Assembly: GCA_036365455.1 (NCBI GenBank)
Contig: JAWQUS010000003.1
Location: 9,506,001-9,570,000 of the forward strand
DNA length: 64,000 bases
DNA from: Macrosoma leucophasiata
Taxonomy: Eukaryota; Arthropoda; Insecta; Lepidoptera; Hedylidae
Reading direction: 5' to 3'
Under the pieces are notes generated by a model. The model did not search any database, was not told the origin of the DNA, and saw only the letters and a program-made list of their open reading frames with translations. Position 1 is the stretch's first letter, and each line of letters begins with the position of its first letter. Shown here piece by piece: positions 49,401 to 61,400 of the stretch. Made by a program: the position numbers and the translations under genes.

Positions 49401-52400
49401 GAATGTCAATTTATTCATCACCACATAAGACTAAAAAGCATAACAGGCTAGTAGGTGTGTGTCACGCTGCCTAGCCCTCGGATAACACAGGTACGAATTA
49501 TGCAGATAAATAATAATATAGCTATCTATCGGCTTCCAAATGAACAACATTATATTTCTTATTAATGTTTTGCGATTTTCGTATTAAACGTTGAACGTAA
49601 TTATATTAGCATAAGGACTTATTCTAAAAAAACTACTATCACTATACTTTATACGTTATTAATTATTTTATCTCTATTAACATTGTATATTATGTGCATT
49701 TATTAATATAATGCTCTACAAAATACGTGAACAAAGCCTTCCTTGAAGTATTAAATGAAAACGATACATAATGTTGAATATTTTCATTTTATTATTTTAT
49801 TTATCTTCGTACCGCACGTTCTAACTTTCGTTCCTGTCAAAGCGGGAGAAAAGTCGCTATTTATTTCCCAGGCACGGAAAGATAATTGATGAAAAAAATA
49901 TATTCAATTTAATACTATTTTCTTGTTTTTAAAATAACAATAACATTATGGCAAAGGCTTTCATAGCTGGTACAAAATGACAAAATTAAACCATAAACGT
50001 AGCCAGGGAAAAGGCGATCAAGTTTGGCAGTCAGTCCGCTGGTCCGCCCAAATCTATATCTGACGAATGTTAAGTTCAATATAAAATGTATATATTCTTC
50101 AACATCTCTTTACATATGTATGTATCTTCACGCCAGGTCCCTAACGGGGTAGGCAGAGAGTGTGGAGCGCCAGATATCCCGGTCCTGACACACTTCCTGT
50201 GCCTCATCTACATTACATAGACCCTCTCATTATCTCTCTCTCTCTCTTTACATAGACTCGAGAAACAAATAAGTAAGGAATATTGTACACCTATCTATGC
50301 CTTTTAGTAAAAACACGCGTGAAGTTATACATTGTTTTTTGTTTCAGCATACCAACGACTGTGCCAACGGCTGTCATAAATTTCCTACATGAAATAATGT
50401 ATCAACCAGATTGGATACTACGAGACAAATTCTACAATCTAGTCCGATCCACGACGTTAGACTTCGGCGGTCACTTCGCTGCAATGCATACGCCCGATGT
50501 ATTAGTCGATGACATATTCCAATCTGTTGCAGAGTTTTTAAAGTTTCACGCCAGTAAAAATTGATAAGCTACCTAATCATGTTTCTTATCTCGGAAGATC
50601 AACGTAAGTGACTCGGGGCAACATATACCTGTAATATTTAACACATTCTACATGATGTAATTGCTTATTTTAAGTTTATTGTATTAAATTTAACTGAAAA
50701 TAAGTAAAATTTAAGACATCCATATCTTTTTAATTTTCACTTCATTAACCAGATACCACCCTTATTCGGCTGTGCAGATTGCACTGCCGAATAAGGGTGG
50801 TATTAAAACGGCCGAATGCTGATTAGATTGACTTTCAGTTATCCTATCATTCCTATCAGTCCTATCATTTTTATATTTTATAATTTTGATCGTTATACAC
50901 CCGAAAACTTAGAACCGTATCGATTAAATGAACTATTCATACAATCAGTTTGAAAAAAAAAAACAACGGGTTGCACTCCGGGAGTGCCTGCCGGCAGAAG
51001 TGAAAACTTGAATATTAACGTTGTGCATTTTTGATATTTTGGAATAGTTAGGGAATAATTTCAGAACAAGAATTAGGCATCAGTATAAAAGTATAGTAGA
51101 ACGCCGAGTATCCGAATTCATTCGTGTGTTAATCGCCTTACAAGCTGTAAGGCGATTAACACACGAAACCGCGCGCCGCCGCGGATTGCGGTGGAGGTGA
51201 GTAAACTAGTCCTCGCAGTCGGGCGGTGTAGTGTGAATGATATCAACGTATTGAATAGAGTGCGACATGAAATCCGCTTCACGGCCTACCGCGGCGGCGC
51301 GCGGTCCCGTGTATTGAATCGTCTTACTATAGTACTGATTATAAGCCTTCTGGCATCATATTTGATGCGATAACATATCTACCTCTAATTATTTATAATC
51401 ATTGTCTTCCACATACCTTTTTCTCTTTGATAAATTTTGCAAGTTCTTTCGGCGCAAAGAAGCCTGGCACCATGAAGTCCTTTCTCGGAGAGAACTGCTC
51501 TACTTTCATTCGACCGCCCAACGACACTCGTTCACCCGCATAGTATAAGTTTCTGCACAAAAACGACAAGTTGAAATGTAATAATAACAATAGTACAGTA
51601 TCCAACAAGAAATAATGCACATCGACCACAGGAAGAGACGTCGGCTTTTTTTGGATCTGTAGAGCGTTATTTCTTTCGCACCTTACCTATTTGACGTTTG
51701 CCGACCATTTTGTTCAAGTTTTGACCAATACCGGACTGCGGATGCTTACGTAGGCAGTGTGCAGCAGAGATAACGCTCTATGAAGCCGAAACTAGCCGAT
51801 TGTCACTTTCATAGACTCGATGTGCATTATTTCTAGTTGAGCACTGTAAGTAATAGGATAGTTGAGTACTTCACTATTTTTTGTAAGAAATACTGTCGGT
51901 AGAGCTACAGTGAGGGAGCTCACGGGCGTAGGCATCGCGTTACCTAATCTACTTGCCGCTAAATGGTAAGGTTCAAAGCCATCGTATTGCGGTCAAGTGG
52001 TAATGTACGTAATTTCTGGCACACAAGTACAGTAACTTAGACCTCAGAAGTGATAACGAATCTACTTTGAAATCTCTGTTTATATGTAGATGTTTATAGG
52101 CCACATATGTATTCACTTACCATCAATTTGAAGTGTAGGCTTCTTTGGCAGTTTTAGTACATAAAAGATTACTATTGAACTATGAAACAATAGCAAAATA
52201 ATCCTCGGTGAACCATAGCAAAGATTAGCAAAAGGCCAGTCAATTTAAGATTAATTTGATATGACCTATGGATACACTTACACTCTTCTACACAATCTGC
52301 CTACCCCGTTAGGGACCTTGAGTGAAGATACATACATACATACCTATGGATACTATGTAAATGATGAAACATCGAAATAATAATGTCCCACGCCATATTT

Positions 52401-55400
52401 TGTGAGGTCGTGTTTGTTTACTAGTAATTACCGAATTCACGATAATATTCTGCGGTGATACAAAATATTGCGGGAACGATTTACACTCGTTCTCGGATAG
52501 ACTTCCATTATCCTTAAATTATTAGATATTTATCATTTTATAATCTGCTTTTTTACATCAAACTAATCAGTGAGTACTTTGGGATCACCTTTATCGATAT
52601 TGTGATATTGACTGATAATAAAATCGTTCCACATGACAAGATGACTCACCTCTATATATCCTACCGGCTAATACAGGTATGAAGTAACGTATAACTTACT
52701 TGTTGCCAATAAGTCTACTCTTGATGTACGTGAGTTTGCCCTCGTTCATATCGGGGAACTTCTGGTAGAGGTACAGACTGGCGGCAAACTTGAGGAAGGA
52801 GTCGCCGAGGGTCTCCACTCGCTCCAGGTTGTGGGTGTCGTGGGACTTGATGGTCGTGATCGCTGCAAGTATGTCTCTCAGTTCCGGACCCCGGGACGTC
52901 TCCTTGCATGATAGCAACGCGATTTTACTGTTGTACCTGTGATGGTTTATACTATCATTTTATAAGTTCAAAGTAAACAAGACGATGCTTAATTATTCCA
53001 GTGGTAGCTGGTTTATTGTGATCCTTCGATTTGATTCGATTGCATCGAATGTGAAGGAACAATGTCAATAACACGGCATTGTTCCTTTTTCGGAAGTTTC
53101 TCGGTGTCACCCTAGGAGGTAAATTGGAAGCATTTATCTCTGCTTACATTTTTAAAAACAATAAAGTGGTAACCACAAACATATGGTAACTGTTCGGATC
53201 AATCAGATACAACTTAAATCGTTTTTTTTAAATATCGACTAATCCATTTTTGTCAACAATCAAGAAGCGTAAAAAACAAAATATAAAACGTACTTATATA
53301 TTATTATATACAAGGGGGAGGGAGGGGTCTCGCTGAACGTGACAAAATGTGACAGGGGGAACGGGTCTACGGCAACGTGACGGTAGCACTTCATTAACAT
53401 TTTAAATTAACATGTCGTTAGACTATAATTCATTTAAAAAATGTTAATACTTGGGGGGTCTTAGTTTTTGTGACGTAATATTTTAGAGGCACAGCGTAAC
53501 AAAAGGTGGAGGGTGTCAGAAAAGGCTTATTAAGACTAGCGTGATGTAATTTATGGACGGCTCCACAAAGAACCTCCTACTTTTTTGAAGTCGATTTAAA
53601 ATAAACGTACTTGATAGGCGGCGGCAATATGGCCGCGGCAAGCAATGGAGCCGTACTAGCGGCAGTCGGCCGCAGGTGCTGCGGCGAGCGCACACTTTTC
53701 TCTTCGTAGTACGGCGACGTCACGAACGCGTCGTAACATTCAATGTCCATCAGTGTCGTCGTGGACAAGTTGCGCTCTATATCGGTCGGCTCGATTTCCT
53801 CCTGATGTCAAACAAGTATAGTGTCTTTTAATGAATGATGGTGGTAAACAAACATTAAAGTTCACATGAATAGGTACTTGTTTGCAATTATTGACACTAA
53901 GAGCGATGGGAAAAAAGCAGATGCGTTGCCACCACTAAAGCCTAAGTTGTTTTTCCACTGTGAAAGTCATAACGGGACTATACATTACCACCTTACCGGA
54001 ACACGATAGTACTGAGCTCTACCATTTGACAGCAGAGAGATTAGGTATTGCCACAAATTTGCTAGTTTAAGACTCGGTTGCACCACGATATTTGTTAAAG
54101 TTATTCTTACAATGCACATCCTTCTCTAACGTTAAGATTTATTTAAGTTAGAGAGGGATGTGAAATTTTACAATAACTGCACTATCAACTTTAAACATGT
54201 TTTATGTGAATGTTTTAAAACATTCACATAGTTAACTATCAACTTTAACCATCCACTTAAACTGGTCCTAGAGTTCAAGTCTCGGAGCTCCGACACTTTA
54301 TTTCGACTCTCAGCCTGGGTTGTACCACGATATTTGTTAGTTATTGTAAAATTTCACATCCCTCTCTAACTTAAAGAAATCTGTTAACGTTAGAGAAGGA
54401 TGTGCAATGTAAGAATAACTTTAACAAATATCGTGGTACAACCCAGTCTGAGTGTCGGAGCTCCGAGACTTGAACTCTAGGACCAGTTTAAGTGGATGGT
54501 TAAAGTTGATAGTTAACTATGTGAATGTTTTAAAAAGGCCACTGTCGTACCATAAGCTACCTACGTCTACAGAGACATACAATACATACCAAGGTCGTCG
54601 TCAAATTTAAATCTACAATTGGATATAAGCTTTACCTACTCTTTACTTAAATATTTGTAACATCTGTGGATTTTGTAAGTTATAATAATAATGCTGGGCA
54701 CGAGTCTCTCCCCTTCTTAGGAGGAGGACTGGAGCTTACTCCAACACGCTGCTAAAATGCGGGTTGGTGGAGTTATGGGTTAGTGGCCAACCCGCTGTCG
54801 GATGTTTTCAAATCGCCCAAAAGGTCTCTGACAAGGTTTACCGACTGCTATCCATCCATCTAGCAACCGGGACCGACGGCTTAACGTGCCCGCCGAAGCA
54901 CGGAAACGCACGTTTAAATTTGCCACTAGCGGTCACCCATCACACACCCGACCGTGCCCGTATTGCTTAACCGAGTAGATCGCTTCCGATCTACACCAGC
55001 CGCAGGGCCATGCGCGCTTCTTTGTAATTTAATAAAACAAAATTGCGTATCCACGTGTATTATTATATATTTTTTGTGTCTCAAGACACAAAAAATATCT
55101 CAAGTCCCATTCTAAATATAGTGACGAAACATAAGTGAGTATACAAATATTTAAATACTAGCTATGCCCGCGACTTCGTCCACGTGAGAAAAAATATTAT
55201 TGTTCAGTATCTACCCGGTACCCGGACAAATTCGTGGGCGCAGCTAGTATAAAAGTAGCCTAAGTTACTCCTTATTACATCAGCTATCTGCCAGTGAAAG
55301 TCCCGTCAAAATCGGAGGCATTCAAATTCTATTTATTTGAATGTAGGTATGTATGTATGGTTGTATGAAGATAAAAGTAGCCTAAGTTACTCCTTATTAC

Positions 55401-58400
55401 ATCAGCTACCTACCCGTGGAAGTCCCGTCAAAGTCGGATACACTCCAATTCTACTTATTTGTATGTAGGTATGTATGTATGTATGGATGTATGGAGATAA
55501 AAGTCCCGTCAAAATCGGTCCAGCCGTTCCCAAGATAAGCCCCGCCAAACAGACAGACAGACGATCATTGTAAAAAGTTTTTTTTGGTATATGCACCGTG
55601 TATACATACATATACATTAAGTAAAAAGCGGTCATTAACCGACTTCTTTTAATATTACAAACAGACACTCCAATTTTATTTATTTGTATAGATGTATAGA
55701 TTTATTATGGAAAGGTAATATACCTACAACATAAGACCTAAAAATTCTGTGAAAATTTTAAGCGTCTACTTGCTAGCGTTATTTTTATCGAGCAAAAATA
55801 TATACTAAAAAAAACCACGTTTATTGTATGCCCCCTTGGACCCCTTAATATTTTCATTTTCTTTTTTTAGGTAATTAATTTTCTCTTAATAGCGGTATCA
55901 GAAATACATAATTTGTGAAAATGTTAGCTTTCTAGCTATCACTATTTATGAGATAAAGGCTGGTGACAGACGGACGGACGGACAGCAGACAGACAGACAG
56001 CGAAGGATTAGTTATACGTGGGGTCCGTTTTTACCTTTTAGGTACGAAACCGCCTAAAAGATAGAACTAAGATAGACAGAATAGCTCAAAAATATTCGAA
56101 ATGATTCTTTAAATTGATATAACTTTTTTATTTCTGAAGATTCCCATGAAACAAACACTAAATGTTAAGTGAAACTTACCACAATATACGAGTGAAAACC
56201 GCAAATCGAATAAGCTGTTTCCGATATGAGCGTGCACAAACACACAAACAAACAGACATTTTTCCGGGATAAAAAGTACCCAGTGTTGTGCGCCAAAGGT
56301 CAAAGTTTAATCATACCAAGTTTGATTGTAATCGGACCGGTAGTTTTTCTGTGATGCTTGAACAAACAGACAGACAGACAGACAGACAGATAATTTTTCT
56401 AATCACATATTTAGGTTCGGTGTCGATCTAGTAACATCCTCTGGTACTTATTTTTTAAATATTTTTAATGTACAGAATTTACACTTCTACAGTTTTATTA
56501 TAAGTTTTATATAGGAATTAGTCATATTATTATCTACTTACGTCCCATAGATATTCCTTATTGATCTTCTTTTTTTGTAACTGATATACGGTCTCCTTCA
56601 TCGAGATAATATTCAAAGGCCGAGGGGCACTCTCGTCTATGGGATTGTTTATCCTGTAAGTATATGAAATGTATTTATAATAAAAACAATAATAGCTATC
56701 AATAATAGGGGTTTTTTTTTTTTTTTGTCTCATGCATGCATCATGCCATAGGTAATAATTATCTCTACAGGTATATGTATACGTTATCGTAGTTACTTAA
56801 ATATAATATGTATGTATTTATGATCTCTTTTTGCTGTCTCTATTATTTATTGCCTTATTGATGCATTGTGTGTATCAAAAAAAAAAAAAACTTATTCTTT
56901 TTTTTCTATCACAGAGACCTCGTAATGGCCCCGTAATAACTATCACAGAGACACAACATCTAAGGTGAGACCTTACAACCTTACAACAATCACAGGCAGA
57001 TGTTGTGTCTCTGTGATAGTTATTACGGGGTGGTCTCAACGCATCTGCATTTTGACCTCTGGTCTTTCTGTAGGTGTCTATAGGCTGCAGTTATCACTTA
57101 ACATCAATGTGAACTGCATGCTTGTTTGCCACCTTTGTAATATAAAAAAAAAACAACTAGACAACTGGTCGTGGACACGATTTCTTTCTGATGTCAAACA
57201 AACAGTGTCTTTTTATGCAATGATGGTGGTAAGCAAGCATTCAGTTCACATGTATACTTGTTTGCCACGATTGCCGCTAAAACCGATGGGAAAAGAAGCA
57301 GATGCGTTGCCATCACTAAAGCCGTAGTTGCTTTTCCTCTGTGATAGTTATTAAGGGGCTATACATTACCATCTAACCGGAACACGCTGAACACTACCGG
57401 TTGGCGGTAGATAGATTAGGTAATGCGGTGGTGCCTACGTCCTCGAGTCTCTAAACTGGAACTCTAGCACCAGAAAAACAATTAGCCTGGGTTGCACCAC
57501 GATGTTTGTTAAAGTTACAGTTAGTGTAACATTTCACATCCTTCTCTTACTTTAACAGATTTGCTTAATTACTTTAACATAAGCAAATATCTATCTAAGA
57601 AGCGCGCATGGCCCAGCGGCTGGTGTAGATCGTAAGCGATCTACTCGGTTAAGCACTACGGGCGCGGTCGGGTAGCGTGATGGGTGACCGCTAGTGGCAA
57701 ATTAAATGCGCGTTTCCGTGCTACGGAGGGCACGTTAAGCCGTCGGTCCTGGTTGCTATCGATGAATAGCAGTCGTTAAACCTTGTCGGAGGCCTTATGG
57801 GCGGTTTGAAAAACATCCGACAGCGGGTTGGCCACTAACCCACCCACCTCCACCAATCCGCATTGGAGCAGCGTGGTGGAGTAAGCTCCAGGCCTCCCCC
57901 CAAAAAAAGGGGAGAGACTCGTGCCCAGCAGTGGGACGTATAATGGGTTGCCATTATTAAGCAAATATCTTGGTGCAACCCAGGCTTATTATTTCAAACA
58001 CATTTATTCTAAACACAATTACGGATAATATTTACTCACCTGTCAATACTATTGACCACCGTAGGTTCTTCTACTTGAGATAATAATGACTTCACAGCGA
58101 CTGGCATATTGACTTGTAATGGCTCCCATTTCTCACCTTCGAAAAACTCAATTATATTAATATGATGATGATCTATTTCCCAACAATAGACTTTAATTTA
58201 GTAGGAACTTATTAACTTACCTCTTAATAATGTGGGTCGTCCAATTTTAGTGTGCTTTGCGATTTCTACTCGAAGATCATTGGCCACTAAGAGCATTGAC
58301 ACTCTAAATACAAAAAAGTAAATGTTATACAAAAATAATACAAAAAAATGTCTACACAAAAAGTGCTAAAGCAATATTACCTTATGTGTAATTAAGAAAT

Positions 58401-61400
58401 TAAAGAAAAACGTATAGAAAAAATTTACTTCGGGCACGAATCGAACCTGCGACCTCAGGATAACTAGTCCAGCCGCTTTATTTCTTTCAATCTTTTACAT
58501 TAATTTCTTAAATTCACTCCCATTTGTAATTGCGAAAAATAAAAATATTACAATAATTAATTAAGGGTACAGCGACATCTTAACGATATTGATTATAAAG
58601 CCGTGACCAGATTCTATAAATGGTATGATAAATTCGGAAGGGTTAGCTTGCTAAAAATATTTTTCAACCCCAAAGAAACGAGTTAAGAGATTATCGCATG
58701 CAAATAATTTGTTGCTATGATTGCATAATTTCTACAGCCCTTCTTGTATTTATATAGAAAAAGGTAGATTTACCTGTGAATTATACTTGGTAACATCATA
58801 GCTTTATACCACAATACTCCGGGGAATTCGTATTTAATACAGAATTCGGGTATAAAGATCTCTGTGAACCCTTTAGGTTTATCATCACCTTGAGCCGCCG
58901 ATATTAATTTTTGTTGTTTATCAGTGAATGAATTGATAGTGGCCGCTCTGGGCATCAAACAGTTCATTCTCGTACTAATGTTTCGCACCTGTAAGACGAC
59001 AAATTCAAACTTATTAAATAGGCACTAATTATTAGCCCTTGAACTCAAGACTCTAGTGGTTCTACCACCAGTTATTTGTTACATAATTCCTTAAATTACT
59101 GATAGTTTAGCCATAGTGTCTAAAAATACCAGGCCCAGGATAACAAAAGCTTTTTTGGAATTTATCAACATTCAGCATTAAAACTCAGTCGACAATTTAT
59201 ACATCCCGGCTACTATACGGCAATAATCTCGAAGAAAAGTTTGTTAAGGAATGAAGCATTTTCTTATCTATAAGCTGCTAATAAAGACACCGCGAGAGGG
59301 CTTACAATAACAAACTGTTCTTACCAGAACAGTTAGTTACAGCACGGTTACTTAAAAAAAAAACCACTCATTAAATGAAAGTAAACAAGCCCTGAGGCCT
59401 AAATTGTTTGGCCCCTGTGATAGTTATTACGGGGTCATACATTACCATCAGAATAGGTAATACGGTGGTGCCTACACCCTTGAACTCCGACACTGGAACT
59501 CTATTGCCCGTGTAATTAAAAAAAAAAGATTATTATCTTCACTTCACGATTTATGCGAGGGCGGTCACTAGGGCCGCTCCTTGAACGAAAGATGGTATTT
59601 TATTAAGTGTTATTAGACTATTTCATGTGACGCTCTGTGACTAAGAAGGTAGTAACTCTGATCCGCCGATGGATTCAGATTTTTTGATGTAGCAATACTG
59701 GCGTCGGGACGTGACTAGCGGAAGAATTTTCTTCTACTGGAAGAGAATTTTTCCGCAAGTGCAGTCAGTCAACCGAACAATGGCGGTCGAACCATTCCAA
59801 TAGGACAGTAGTAAATACTAGAGTTGCCACGAATAACGATATGGCCGAATAACCGAATAACGAATGCGGCTTTCCCCTCGGCCGCACGGCCGAATATTCG
59901 ATCGTAGACGTGTGTCGTGTGCATAAATAATAAGCAAAACGAGGAAAATAAAAATGGTAGTCAGCAAATACAAAATCATGCAAATTTCGTCAGGACTGAA
60001 TCCTGACAAAATTTGCTAAGATTTATCTATCATGGCAGTAATGTGTATGGTGAAAGACTTTTCAGAAGCGGGTAATATTTATGAAGAAAAGCGCAATCGT
60101 TTACTGTTAACAAATGCCGAAAAAAATTTTTTGACTTATCATAACTTATCATTGGTAAGATTTAAGTATTAATATACTCATTTGTGATTAAAATATAGCG
60201 ATCTTGAATAATATGTGGTATTCGATTTCCATGATTATTCGGTATTCGGCCGAATACTGAATATTAAAAAAGTGGCCGAATAGGCCCAATACCAAATAAT
60301 GGCCGAATATTCGTGGCATCTCTAGTAAATACAACAACGCGGGATGGGCAGCAGCGTCCCGCGATAAAACTACCGTCACTGCTGTCGCCAATCCGCCTGC
60401 CAAGCGTGGAGGTTATGGCATATTCTCCTCTAATCACTCACGTCACGTCACGAAACTGTTGTGGGCGTCTTTGGGGAATGCTTTGTCCAGCAGTGGACGT
60501 CATCTGATTGGAGTGATGATGTAACACGATGAACACATACCTCAAGTAAAGGTTGATCCTGCTGGCCCATTATCTCAAGATTATATTTCTGGACGTAATA
60601 TTCAGCGAAGGAACCGTACGACTGCGTATCAAAATGCGATTGCGGAGTCATGTACTCCAAAACATTTGATACTACGTACCTGTCAACAAAACAAATTTTG
60701 TTATTGTTTTTTTTTTATTATTTTATTTTAACCGCAATCAATACTTCCTCTTAAAGATAATTATGTACAGATGTGCATAGTAATAATCAGAAGTTTTCCT
60801 GAACCACTACTGCTACGCTAGGTTCCTGGGTTCGATTCCCGGGCTACCAGAAATAAAAGTATACTTATTATTCATTATCTCTGGTGCTATAAGTAATATT
60901 GTAAGTTAATCCATCTAGAAAAATGTGATATGTTGAACAGACCTGTCTGGCAGTAGACTTGCTCGGTACCACGGAGTCACAACTGCATAAACATAATCGT
61001 CTTTGTTGACACGAAGATGTCGCCTTTCCTATAAAATATTTAGAATCTCAGCATGACATTAAATAACGTGTATATAAATATCGATAAAATAGGTGGCGTT
61101 GCAAGTATCGCTGCAAATGTAATGTAATCCGAAATTCTTTATTTCGTTTAAGTTATGTGCGTTTTTTAATGAGAAAAAAGGTTTATTCGCATTTAGTGAT
61201 ATACCAGCAAGAAAGAGCTAGTGGTTGCTTGAATAAACGCCTATATGTACCATTATACACTGCTCGGTAGGACCCCGAGGCCATCTTAGATTGGCTAATA
61301 GTTGCTGCTTTAAATGAGGCGTAGAGTCAACTATATAAAAAAAACAGTTCATGTTGAAATCCAAAGTCCCATCATGCCGAGGACGTCGATGGGCGGACAA

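Larger units (their letters stand above)
31362..52936 (-). other. Dicer-2 RNase IIIa-encoding exons (split by the 17.7-kb intron)
   Basis: Exons 52700-52936, 51417-51552, 33479-33670 and 31362-31466. The first acidic cluster is in [13 protein letters not shown] and the second in [12 protein letters not shown], so the metal-binding Glu/Asp residues of the catalytic centre are present. The giant intron with the nested JHEH gene falls between FIKEKK and IRPSFLIG, inside this domain. Confidence 0.87.
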
